DNA of 64,000 nt from Mycolicibacterium sediminis (GTDB taxonomy: Bacteria; Actinomycetota; Actinomycetes; Mycobacteriales; Mycobacteriaceae): positions 434,001 through 498,000 of the forward strand of contig NZ_AP022588.1 of NCBI RefSeq assembly GCF_010731735.1, given 5' to 3'. The first letter of the stretch is position 1; each line of letters begins with the position of its first letter. Made by a program: the position numbers and the translations under genes. The notes beneath the pieces are model-generated. The model saw only the letters and a list, made by a program, of their open reading frames with translations. It was not told where the DNA came from and ran no database searches. Positions 15,707-23,626 of the stretch are shown here, piece by piece.

Positions 15707-16846
15707 ATGAGCAACGACGCCGGTGGGTTCGGCCAGCCCGGTCCCCCGCCGCCGTACTACGGACCACCGCCTGGCTACGGACCGCCACCGGGTTACGGCC
15801 CGCCGCAGGGGTACGGCCCGCCACCCGGCCATCCCGGCGGCCACTGGCCTCCCGCCCCACCGGTCGTCAAGCCGGGAATCATCCCACTGCGACCGTTGAG
15901 CCTGTCCGACCTCTTCAACGGCGCCTTCGGATACGTGCGCGGGAATCCGAAGGCGACGCTGGGGCTTACCGCCGTCGTCGTCGTGGTGAGTCAGATCGTC
16001 GCCCTGCTGCTGCAGATCGGCCCGCTCGCCTCGCTGGGTGGTCTCTACGGCGGGTCCGGGGCCGAGGACGTGTCCACGGCCAGCCTGGTGGGGTTGTCGC
16101 TCTCCAGCCTCGCGGGCGGCATCGCGACCGCGGTGTCGGCGATCGTGCTCAGCGGCCTGCTCACCGTCGTCGTGGGGCGCGCGGTCTTCGGCTCGAGCAT
16201 CACGATCGGTGAGGCGTGGCAGCGGGTACGTGGCAGGCTGCCCGCGCTCTTCGGCATCGTCGGCCTGGAAATCCTCGGCGCGCTGCTGATCGTCGGCATC
16301 GTCGGCGGCGTGATCGCCGTGGTCACCTACGTCATCGGGACGGCGGCGGGCTTCCTCGTCGGCGTGCCCCTGGTCCTCGCGACGATCGCCGCGTTCGTGT
16401 ACCTCGGGACGATGCTGCTGTTCGCCCCCACGCTGGTGGTGCTCGAGCGGCTGCCGGTGCTGGAAGCGATCAAGCGATCGTTCAATCTCGTCAAGCCCGA
16501 CTTCTGGCGCGTGCTGGGCATCTGGCTGCTGTCCCAGTTGGTGGCGGGCATGATCGCGGGCGCGGTGTCGATTCCGTTCAGCGTCGGCGGCCAGGTCATG
16601 CTCCTCGGCTCCGGGTCGACGTCGGATTCGATGCTCGCACTGGTGCTGCTGTCGGTCGGTTCGGCGATCGGCCAGATCATCACCGCGCCCTTCACCGCCG
16701 GCGTGACGGTGCTGCTGTACGCCGACCGGCGCATCCGCGGCGAGGCGTTCGACCTGGTCCTGCAGACCGGTGTGGGTGCACCGCCGCACGCCTCCGCCGA
16801 TTCCACCGACCATCTGTGGCTGACCGCGCAGACCCCGCACACCTGA
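15707..16846 (+). CDS. Pro/Tyr/Gly-rich multi-pass membrane protein (Rv3689 type)
   Basis: I chose ATG 15707 over the earlier TTG 15668; about 379 residues. Residues 1-50 are a low-complexity cytoplasmic tail with repeated PPPGYGPP units. Six or so hydrophobic segments follow (TLGLTAVVVVVSQIVALLLQ; LVGLSLSSLAGGIATAVSAI; ILGALLIVGIVGGVIAVVTY; others). The segment ERLPVLEAIKRSFNLVKPDFW resembles glycerophosphodiester phosphodiesterase membrane domains (DUF7847/GPDP_memb type). It opens the operon that continues with the DUF4129, DUF4350, MoxR and DUF58 genes. Confidence 0.8.
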   Translation: MSNDAGGFGQPGPPPPYYGPPPGYGPPPGYGPPQGYGPPPGHPGGHWPPAPPVVKPGIIPLRPLSLSDLFNGAFGYVRGNPKATLGLTAVVVVVSQIVALLLQIGPLASLGGLYGGSGAEDVSTASLVGLSLSSLAGGIATAVSAIVLSGLLTVVVGRAVFGSSITIGEAWQRVRGRLPALFGIVGLEILGALLIVGIVGGVIAVVTYVIGTAAGFLVGVPLVLATIAAFVYLGTMLLFAPTLVVLERLPVLEAIKRSFNLVKPDFWRVLGIWLLSQLVAGMIAGAVSIPFSVGGQVMLLGSGSTSDSMLALVLLSVGSAIGQIITAPFTAGVTVLLYADRRIRGEAFDLVLQTGVGAPPHASADSTDHLWLTAQTPHT

Positions 16847-16847
16847 C

Positions 16848-17501
16848 GTGACGGCCCTCGACGTCGACCGCGACGCCGCCCACGACGCCGCGCAACGGGA
16901 ACTCTCCCGACCCATCTATCCGACGGGTTCGCTGACGGACCGGCTGGCCGGTTGGCTCGACGACCTCCTGTACCGGCTGATGGTCGGAGGCGCGTCGTTC
17001 CCCGGCGGCTGGCTCACCGTCACCGTCCTGCTCCTGCTCCTCCTCGCCGCGTTGGTGGTGGCCGTCCGGGTGGCGTCGCGCACCATGCGGACGAACCGCG
17101 GCGGCGACACCCCGCTGTTCGACTCCCATCTCCGGACGTCCTCTGAACATCGGGTCGCCGCCGAGCAGTACGCGGCGCGCGGCGAGTGGGCGGCGGCCAT
17201 CCGGCACCGGCTCCGCGCGGTCGCGCGACACCTCGAGGAGGCTGAGGTGCTGGACCCGATGCCGGGGCGGACCGCAACGGAACTGGCTCGCGACGCCGCC
17301 ACGGCGATGCCCGATCTTACGGGCGACTTGCGTTCTGCCGCAATCGAATTCAACGACGTCACCTATGGTGAACGGCCCGGCACCGAGGCCGGGTACCGCA
17401 TCGTCGCCGATCTCGACGACCGGCTCCTGCGGCGCTCGGTGTCCCGGGCCGATACGTCCGCACCGGCCGACGAGGTGGACTCCTGGGCGGAGATCCGTTG
17501 A
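16848..17501 (+). CDS. DUF4129-type membrane protein (Rv3690 type)
   Basis: GTG 16848 follows the previous stop by one base; 217 residues. One membrane helix (WLTVTVLLLLLLAALVVAVRV, about 56-76) separates a short N-terminal part from a cytoplasmic C-terminal domain. That domain has AAEQYAARGEWAAAIRHRLR then VARHLEEAEVLDPMPGRTAT, the pattern of DUF4129 domains linked to transglutaminase/MoxR operons. Its stop overlaps the next start (TTGA). It likely forms a membrane complex with its operon partners. Confidence 0.82.
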   Translation: MTALDVDRDAAHDAAQRELSRPIYPTGSLTDRLAGWLDDLLYRLMVGGASFPGGWLTVTVLLLLLLAALVVAVRVASRTMRTNRGGDTPLFDSHLRTSSEHRVAAEQYAARGEWAAAIRHRLRAVARHLEEAEVLDPMPGRTATELARDAATAMPDLTGDLRSAAIEFNDVTYGERPGTEAGYRIVADLDDRLLRRSVSRADTSAPADEVDSWAEIR

Positions 17502-18652
17502 CGTTCGGCAGCACGGCGGTCGGGCCCTCGGTCGGGCAGCGCTGGCGCACCGCGAGGTGGGTCATCCTCGCGCTGGTCGCCATCACGGCGGTGTCCGCCG
17601 CCACCGCCCTCCTGACCGGAGCGCGGCCCGGCGCCAGGATGGACCCACGATCGACGTCGCCCGACGGGGCGCTCGCGCTGGTGTCACTGCTCCGGGACGC
17701 GGGCGTCGAGGTGATCGAGGCCGACCGGCTCGCCGACGTCGAGCGAAACGCCCGCCCCGACACCCTGGTGGTGTTCACGGAGACCTACCTCCTGGTCGAC
17801 GACGACGCACTCCGGCGCCTGTCCGCGATCCCCGGCGACCGACTCGTCGTCGAACCCGTGTCCCGTGCCCGGGAGGCGCTGGCGGACGGCCTCGACGTCG
17901 GACCGGACACCAGCTTCGGCGGCGATCCCGACTGCGACCTCCGTGCGGCCGAGCGCGCCGGGCGTACCCGGCTCGACACCGCCGTCACCTACGTGGCGAA
18001 GGGCTTGGAAATCAAAGGTGCCGACGTCACCCGCTGCTACGGCGGCGCCGTCGCCCGCTACACCCGGGACGGGCGGACCGTCACCGCCGTCGGTTCCGGC
18101 GACTTCATGCTGAACGCCGACCTCGCCAAGGAGGGCAATGCCGCCCTCGCGATGAACCTCGTCGGCAGCAGGGAACGCGTCGTCTGGTACACGCCGACCC
18201 TCGTCGAGGGCGATTCCGATGCGTCGGCGTCCATCACCGACCTGATCCCCGATTGGGTGACGTGGGTCGTCGCGCAACTGTGCCTCGCGGTCCTGCTCAC
18301 CGCGCTGTGGCGGGGCCGGCGCGTGGGCCCGCTGGTGGCGGAGGACCTACCGGTCGTCGTGCGTGCCTCCGAGACGGTGGAGGGCCGCGGCCGGCTCTAC
18401 CGGTCCAGACGCGCCCGCGACCGGGCCGCCGACGCGCTGCGGACCGGCGCGTTGAATCGCCTGCTGCCGCGCCTCGGCATGAACGCCACCACCGCGCCGT
18501 CCGCAGTCGCCCGCGCCGTCGCCGACCGCATCGGCGGCGACCCGAACGCCCACGGACATCGGCTGTTCGGGCCGGCCCCGGCCACCGACGCCGAACTGGT
18601 CACCCTCGCCCACCAATTGGACGACATCGAAAGGCAGGTCTCCCAGTCGTGA
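17498..18652 (+). CDS. DUF4350-type membrane protein (Rv3691 type)
   Basis: From TTG 17498, 384 residues. An N-terminal helix (TARWVILALVAITAVSAATA, about 17-36) is followed by an extracytoplasmic DUF4350 domain (RSTSPDGALALVSLLRDAGV then EADRLADVERNARPDTLVVF) and a second helix (WVTWVVAQLCLAVLLTALWR, about 251-270) leading to a basic cytoplasmic tail. Two Cys (CDLRAAE, TRCYGG) lie outside the membrane and may pair. It overlaps its neighbours by 4 nt at both ends, so it is translationally coupled to MoxR. Confidence 0.82.
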   Translation: MTFGSTAVGPSVGQRWRTARWVILALVAITAVSAATALLTGARPGARMDPRSTSPDGALALVSLLRDAGVEVIEADRLADVERNARPDTLVVFTETYLLVDDDALRRLSAIPGDRLVVEPVSRAREALADGLDVGPDTSFGGDPDCDLRAAERAGRTRLDTAVTYVAKGLEIKGADVTRCYGGAVARYTRDGRTVTAVGSGDFMLNADLAKEGNAALAMNLVGSRERVVWYTPTLVEGDSDASASITDLIPDWVTWVVAQLCLAVLLTALWRGRRVGPLVAEDLPVVVRASETVEGRGRLYRSRRARDRAADALRTGALNRLLPRLGMNATTAPSAVARAVADRIGGDPNAHGHRLFGPAPATDAELVTLAHQLDDIERQVSQS

Positions 18653-19623
18653 CCGACTCCCGTGACACCCCACCCGACGAGGCGGCGGCACGAAATGCAC
18701 TGCTGGCTCTGCGCACCGAGATCGGCAAGTCGGTGGTGGGTCAGGACGCCGTCGTCAGCGGTCTGGTGATCGCGCTGCTGTGCCGCGGCCACGTGCTCCT
18801 CGAAGGCGTTCCGGGCGTGGCGAAGACGCTGCTGGTACGCACGCTGTCCGCGGCGCTCGCACTGGACTTCAAGCGGGTGCAGTTCACGCCGGACCTCATG
18901 CCCGGCGACATCACCGGCTCACTGGTCTACGACGCCCGCACCGCGGAGTTCGAATTCCGTTCGGGCCCGGTGTTCACGAACCTGCTGCTCGCCGACGAGA
19001 TCAACCGGACACCGCCGAAGACGCAGGCCGCACTGCTCGAGGCGATGGAGGAGCGTCAGGTCAGCGTCGAGGGCGAGGCGCGGCCGCTGCCCGACCCGTT
19101 CATCGTCGCCGCGACGCAGAACCCCATCGAATACGAGGGCACCTACCAGCTTCCCGAAGCGCAACTCGACCGCTTCCTGCTCAAGCTCAACGTGCCCCTG
19201 CCGCCGCGCGATCAGGAGATCGCCATCCTGTCCCGGCACGCCCACGGCTTCGATCCGCGCGACCTGTCCGCGATCCGTCCGGTCGCGGGCCCGGCCGAAT
19301 TGGCCGCCGGCCGTGACGCCGTGTCGCGGGTGCTGGTGGCCGACGAGGTGCTCGGCTACATCGTCGACCTCGTCGGCGCCACACGGCATTCGCCGTCGCT
19401 GCAGCTGGGCGTCTCCCCGCGCGGCGCGACGGCGCTGCTCTCCACCGCACGGTCGTGGGCCTGGCTGTCCGGCCGCAACTACGTGACGCCGGACGACGTC
19501 AAGGCCATGGCCCGGCCGACGCTGCGCCACCGCATCGCCCTGCGACCCGAGGCCGAACTCGAGGGCGCGACCCCCGACGGCATCCTCGACGGCGTTCTGG
19601 CCGCGGTCCCGGTGCCCCGCTAG
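18649..19623 (+). CDS. moxR2: MoxR-type AAA+ ATPase
   Basis: GTG 18649 overlaps the previous stop by 4 nt; the same frame is open far upstream, but that part is a shadow. In the 324 residues, Walker A is GVPGVAKT (about 50-57), Walker B LLLADEINRTPPKTQAALLE (about 112-131), sensor 1 FIVAATQNPIEYEGTYQLPE (about 151-170) and a C-terminal lid SLQLGVSPRGATALL. MoxR ATPases act as chaperones with VWA/DUF58 partners, here encoded directly downstream. In M. tuberculosis the positional equivalent is moxR2 (Rv3692, from memory). Confidence 0.93.
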   Translation: MTDSRDTPPDEAAARNALLALRTEIGKSVVGQDAVVSGLVIALLCRGHVLLEGVPGVAKTLLVRTLSAALALDFKRVQFTPDLMPGDITGSLVYDARTAEFEFRSGPVFTNLLLADEINRTPPKTQAALLEAMEERQVSVEGEARPLPDPFIVAATQNPIEYEGTYQLPEAQLDRFLLKLNVPLPPRDQEIAILSRHAHGFDPRDLSAIRPVAGPAELAAGRDAVSRVLVADEVLGYIVDLVGATRHSPSLQLGVSPRGATALLSTARSWAWLSGRNYVTPDDVKAMARPTLRHRIALRPEAELEGATPDGILDGVLAAVPVPR

Positions 19624-20946
19624 ATGATCCTCACCCGGCGCGCCGGATTGGCGGCACTGCTCGGCGTGCTGCCCGTCGGCCTGTCGCCCTGGCCCGCGGC
19701 GACGTTCGCGGTCCTGGCGGCCGTGCTCGTCCTCGCGGTCGCCGCGGACGTGGCGCTGGCCGCCAGCCCACGCCGGTTGCGGTTCAGCAGGGCCGGTGAG
19801 GTGACGGCCCGCCTCGGCGCGCACGTCGATGCCGTCCTGACGGTGCAGAACGGTGGACGGCGACGGTTCCGCGGCGTGATTCGCGACGCCTGGCGGCCGT
19901 CCGCACGTGCCGAACCTCGCCATCACGACGCTGACGTCGCTGTGGGACAACGGCTTCGAGTGGTGACGACACTGCGTCCGAATCGACGCGGTGATCAGCG
20001 GGCAGCGGTCGTGACGGCGCGTTCGATCGGTCCCCTGGGTTTCGCGGGCCGGCAGGCGTCGCATCGGGTGCCCTGGCAGGTCCGCATCCTGCCGCCGTTC
20101 CTGTCCCGTAGGCACCTGCCGTCGCGGCTGGCCAAACTCCGCGAACTCGACGGCATGGTCCCCGTCCTGATCCGCGGCCAGGGCACCGAATTCGACTCGC
20201 TGCGCGAGTACGTGCCGGGCGACGACGTCCGGTCCATCGACTGGCGGGCGACGGCCAAGCGCTCCGACGTCGTGGTCCGCACGTGGCGGCCGGAACGCGA
20301 CCGGCGGATCGTCATCGTCCTCGACACCGGCCGCACCTCCGCGGGACGGGTGGGCGTCGACCCCACCGCGGGCGACCCGAGCGGCTGGCCCCGCCTGGAC
20401 TGGTCGATGGATGCCGCACTCCTGTTGGCGGCGTTGGCGTCTCGGGCCGGTGACCACGTCGACTTCGTCGCCCACGACCGGGTCGCGCGGGCCGGGGTGT
20501 TCAACGCTTCGCGCACCGGCCTCCTCGCCGCGCTCGTCGAGGCCATGGCACCGCTGCAGCCGGCGCTGGTGGAGTCCGACGCCGGCGCCATGGTCGCGAC
20601 CGTGCAGCGCCGCGTGCGACGGCGTGCGCTGGTGGTGCTGCTCACCGACCTGAACGCGTCGGCGCTCGACGAGGGCCTGATGGCCGTTCTGCCGAGGCTC
20701 GCGTCGCGCCACCACGTCCTGCTCGCCGCGGTGTCCGACCCGCGCGTCGACGTGCTGGCGGCGGGACGGTCCGACGCCGCCCAGGTGTACGACGCGGCGG
20801 CCGCGCAGCGCTCCCGCAACGACCGGTCGGCGATCGCGACGAGGCTGCGCCGCCACGGCGTGGACGTCGTGGACGCCCAACCCGAGGAACTGGCACCGGC
20901 TCTCGCCGATCGCTATCTGGCGATGAAGGCCACCGGCAGACTCTGA
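19624..20946 (+). CDS. DUF58 protein, MoxR partner (Rv3693 type)
   Basis: ATG 19624 directly follows the moxR stop. The 440 residues start with two membrane helices (AALLGVLPVGLSPWPAATFA; AVLVLAVAADVALAA). An extended β region follows, then the DUF58 signature GTEFDSLREYVPGDDVRSID then WRATAKRSDVVVRTWRPERD (about 190-225). The C-terminal half is VWA-like (IVIVLDTGRTSAGR, MIDAS-like D-x-G-x-S/T variant). It probably acts with the ATPase on envelope proteins. It converges with the SpoIIM-like gene, which ends one base away. Confidence 0.9.
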   Translation: MILTRRAGLAALLGVLPVGLSPWPAATFAVLAAVLVLAVAADVALAASPRRLRFSRAGEVTARLGAHVDAVLTVQNGGRRRFRGVIRDAWRPSARAEPRHHDADVAVGQRLRVVTTLRPNRRGDQRAAVVTARSIGPLGFAGRQASHRVPWQVRILPPFLSRRHLPSRLAKLRELDGMVPVLIRGQGTEFDSLREYVPGDDVRSIDWRATAKRSDVVVRTWRPERDRRIVIVLDTGRTSAGRVGVDPTAGDPSGWPRLDWSMDAALLLAALASRAGDHVDFVAHDRVARAGVFNASRTGLLAALVEAMAPLQPALVESDAGAMVATVQRRVRRRALVVLLTDLNASALDEGLMAVLPRLASRHHVLLAAVSDPRVDVLAAGRSDAAQVYDAAAAQRSRNDRSAIATRLRRHGVDVVDAQPEELAPALADRYLAMKATGRL

Positions 20947-21939
20947 TCAGCTCGTCGGGACGACATCCGGCGCGTCCCGGACATCACCCGTCTCCCCGGC
21001 CCGTGCGGCCCTGCGACCGAAGTGCACCACGTACGCGAGGAAGGCCGCCTCGGCGGCCACTCCAATCGCGATCCTGACGAACGTCGGGAGCGGCGACGGC
21101 GTGACCAGAGCCTCGATGAGCCCGGACACCAGCAGGACGACGACGAGCCCGACGGCGACGGACACCACGGCCCTGCCCCGCTCGGCGAGGACCTGACCGC
21201 GGGGGCGATCGCCAGGCGCGATCACCGACCAACCCAGGCGCATCCCCACCGCGGCGGCGAGGAACACCGCGGTCAGCTCGAGCAGCCCGTGCGGGGTGAG
21301 CAGGCCGAGGAAGACGTCGCCCCTGCCGGCATCGAACATCAGGCCGCCGCTGACGCCGACGTTCGCGGCGTTCTGAAACAGCAGGTAGGGAATCGGTAGA
21401 CCGAGCAGGACCGCGAAGCCGATGCACTGCGCGGCCACCCAGGAGTTGTTGACCCACACCCGAAAGGCGAACGATGCCGCCGGATTCTCGCTGTAGTACG
21501 CGGCGAAGTCCTCGTTGACGAGGCGCGCGACGTCCGACGGCGTGCCGATGGTCGACTGCACCTCGGGGCTGCCCGCGACCCACGCGCCGACGACGACCGC
21601 GACCACCAGGAACGCCGCGGCCGACGCGAGCCACCACCGCCAGGCCTGATAGGCCACCAGCGGGAACGACACCGTCCAGAACCGGATGAACTCACTCGAG
21701 AGCGGGGCGTGCGCGCCGGTGACGGCGGCGCGGCTCCGGGCGACCAGCCCCGACAGCCTGCCCACCAGTACGGGGTCGGCGGCCGACGATCGCACCATCG
21801 ACAGGTGGGTCGAGACCCGCTGGTAGAGGTCGACGAGTTCGTCGACCTCCGCGCCGGTCAGCGAGCGGCGGCGCTTCACGAGGTGCTCCAGACGGTCCCA
21901 CGTCGCGCCGTGGGCCAGCACGAACGCGTCTGTGTCCAC
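20947..21939 (-). CDS. SpoIIM-like stage II sporulation M family membrane protein (Rv3694c type)
   Basis: GTG 21939 gives 330 residues, the length I recall for the M. tuberculosis equivalent. A soluble N-terminus of about 90 residues (DTDAFVLAHGATWDRLEHLV then LYQRVSTHLSMVRS) is followed by several membrane helices containing the SpoIIM/DUF95 hallmarks VWVNNSWVAAQCIGFAVLLG and LLTPHGLLELTAVFLAAAVG. Despite the name, mycobacteria do not sporulate by this route; such proteins sit beside MoxR/DUF58/RDD genes and may have a membrane-remodelling role. It is divergent from the RDD gene across 28 bp. Confidence 0.87.
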   Translation of the reverse strand: MDTDAFVLAHGATWDRLEHLVKRRRSLTGAEVDELVDLYQRVSTHLSMVRSSAADPVLVGRLSGLVARSRAAVTGAHAPLSSEFIRFWTVSFPLVAYQAWRWWLASAAAFLVVAVVVGAWVAGSPEVQSTIGTPSDVARLVNEDFAAYYSENPAASFAFRVWVNNSWVAAQCIGFAVLLGLPIPYLLFQNAANVGVSGGLMFDAGRGDVFLGLLTPHGLLELTAVFLAAAVGMRLGWSVIAPGDRPRGQVLAERGRAVVSVAVGLVVVLLVSGLIEALVTPSPLPTFVRIAIGVAAEAAFLAYVVHFGRRAARAGETGDVRDAPDVVPTS

Positions 21940-21967
21940 CCGCGCGATCCTAGTAGCGTTGGCTGCC

Positions 21968-22888
21968 ATGGTGGCCGTGCCCGAACCGATGGTGACCGGC
22001 GACGCCGTCGTCCTGGACGTGCAGATCGCCCAGTTGCCGGTCCGCGCACTGTCGGCCCTGATCGACGTCACCGTCGTGATGATCGTCTACCTCATCGGGA
22101 TCGTGCTGTGGGCCACCACGCTGGCCGACCTCGACACGGCTTTCTCCGCCGCGGTGCTCATCGTCTTCACCGTGCTGGCGGTCGTCGGCTACCCGGTCAT
22201 CGTCGAGACCGCCACCCGCGGCCGCTCGCTCGGCAAGGTCGTGATGGGTCTGCGCGTGGTCTCCGACGACGGCGGCCCGGAACGCTTCCGGCAGGCCCTG
22301 TTTCGTGCGCTGTCCGGGTTCGTCGAGATCTGGATGTTGACCGGCGGCCCAGCCGTCATCTGCAGTCTGGTGTCCCCACGCGGCAAGCGCATCGGCGACG
22401 TGTTCGCGGGCACGATGGTGATCAGTGAGCGCGCGCCGCGGCTGGGTCCGCCGCCGGTGATGCCGCCGCAGCTGGCGTGGTGGGCGTCGACGCTGCAGCT
22501 GTCCGGGCTGGGCGCCGAGCCTGCCGAGAGGGCGCGGCAGTTCCTCTCACGCGCGCCGCAGCTGCAGCCCGCGGTCCGCGATGGGATGGCGCACCGGATC
22601 GCCGCCGAGGTGCTCGCGCAGACGTCCCCGCCCCCGCCGCCGGGCACGCCGCCGCAGCTGGTGCTCGCGGCGGTGCTGGCCGAACGCCACCGGCGCGAAA
22701 TCGCCCGGATGCAGGCGGCGCAGGCCCCGCCCGCCGGGGGCGCGCGGGGTGGGTCGCCGGCACCCTGGACACCCACGGGCTACCCACCGCCTGCGACCCC
22801 GCCGCCCGGCGTCGAGTGGGCGCCCGCGCCGCGTGCCTCACCGCCGTCGGCCTCCCCGGGCCCGCCCGGCTTCGCGCCGCCGGACTGA
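21968..22888 (+). CDS. RDD-family membrane protein with proline-rich tail (Rv3695 type)
   Basis: ATG 21968 was chosen over an upstream in-frame start. Of 306 residues, about 20-150 are an RDD domain: the first helix carries the conserved Arg in AQLPVRALSALIDVTVVMIV, and the later motif RGRSLGKVVMGLRVVSDDGG (about 85-104) is typical. The C-terminal 100 residues are cytoplasmic and end in a Pro/Ala-rich tail (PPATPPPGVEWAPAPRASPP). The RDD family is poorly understood; some members are ion transporters. Confidence 0.88.
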   Translation: MVAVPEPMVTGDAVVLDVQIAQLPVRALSALIDVTVVMIVYLIGIVLWATTLADLDTAFSAAVLIVFTVLAVVGYPVIVETATRGRSLGKVVMGLRVVSDDGGPERFRQALFRALSGFVEIWMLTGGPAVICSLVSPRGKRIGDVFAGTMVISERAPRLGPPPVMPPQLAWWASTLQLSGLGAEPAERARQFLSRAPQLQPAVRDGMAHRIAAEVLAQTSPPPPPGTPPQLVLAAVLAERHRREIARMQAAQAPPAGGARGGSPAPWTPTGYPPPATPPPGVEWAPAPRASPPSASPGPPGFAPPD

Positions 22889-22906
22889 CCCACCCGTCAC
22901 CGTCGC

Positions 22907-22961
22907 CGAGTGTGAACCTGGCGACGCCTGAGCGCCGAAACCGTCGTGACGTTCACACTCG
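22907..22961. repeat. Intergenic palindrome (11-bp arms) after the RDD gene
   Basis: CGAGTGTGAAC (22907-22917) and GTTCACACTCG (22951-22961) are exact inverse arms around a 33-nt loop that contains CGCCGAAA. It begins 18 bp after the RDD stop and is probably a terminator-like or dispersed palindromic element; related sequences occur at other gene ends in the window. Confidence 0.7.
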
Positions 22962-22983
22962 CGGCGCGGCATCGGCCAACAGG

Positions 22984-23001
22984 TGGGACACCAATGTCCC
23001 A
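22984..23001. promoter_or_regulatory. TetR operator at the tetR-MFS promoter
   Basis: TGGGACA-CCAA-TGTCCCA is a perfect 7-bp inverted repeat ending 9 bp before the tetR start. A wider pair, CCAATGT (22991-22997) and ACATTGG (23020-23026), spans the start codon. Both are suited to autorepression. Confidence 0.6.
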
Positions 23002-23010
23002 TTCTGGACC

Positions 23011-23598
23011 ATGAGTGCTACATTGGACGACATGGCTGCTCCCTTGTCGACCGAAGGCGGTCCCCGCACGCGGACACGCCGGGCGATCCTCGAGGCCGCC
23101 ATGGTCGTGCTCGCCGAGAACGGCACGGCGTCGCTCGCCGACATCGCCTCGGCCGCCGAGGTGGGCCGCAGCACGCTGCACCGCTACTTCCCGGAGCGCT
23201 CGGAGCTGCTCAAGGCGGTGGCGCTGCACGTGCACGAGCTGAGCAACGCGGCCATCGCCCACGCCGAACCCGACTGCGGGCCCGCCATCGAGGCGTTGCG
23301 ACGCGTCGTCGAGAGCCAGCTCGACCTCGGCCCGATCGTGCCGTTCGTCTACGCCGAACCGAGCCTGCAGGCCGACAAGGAGTTGGCCGCGATCCTCGAC
23401 ACCGGCGACGAGGCGATCGTCGCGGTGCTCGACCGCGTCGCGACACAGGGCACGGCCGGTCCGCCGTGCTGGCCGCGCCTCGTCTTCTGGGCGCTGCTCA
23501 ACGCCGGCTACGAGGCCGCGAACATGGGCACGCCCCGCGTACAGGTGGTCGACGCCATCATGGCCAGTCTGACCCGCGGCACCATCACGTCCGATTGA
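23011..23598 (+). CDS. TetR-family regulator
   Basis: ATG 23011 gives 195 residues; the open frame upstream is a shadow of the RDD gene. The N-terminal HTH is clear: RTRRAILEAAMVVLAENGTA then SLADIASAAEVGRSTLHRYF (about 22-62). The C-terminal ligand domain is unremarkable. It lies 28 bp upstream of an MFS drug-exporter-type gene on the same strand, so repression of that exporter together with itself is the simple reading. Confidence 0.88.
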   Translation: MSATLDDMAAPLSTEGGPRTRTRRAILEAAMVVLAENGTASLADIASAAEVGRSTLHRYFPERSELLKAVALHVHELSNAAIAHAEPDCGPAIEALRRVVESQLDLGPIVPFVYAEPSLQADKELAAILDTGDEAIVAVLDRVATQGTAGPPCWPRLVFWALLNAGYEAANMGTPRVQVVDAIMASLTRGTITSD

Positions 23599-23626
23599 TC
23601 CGCTACACCCGATTTCAGGAGAACCA

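Noticed and set aside
17365..18648. Long upstream extension of the MoxR frame
   Set aside because: Arg/Pro-rich sequence of the alternate frame over the DUF4350 gene; MoxR similarity and the 4-nt overlap start support GTG 18649.
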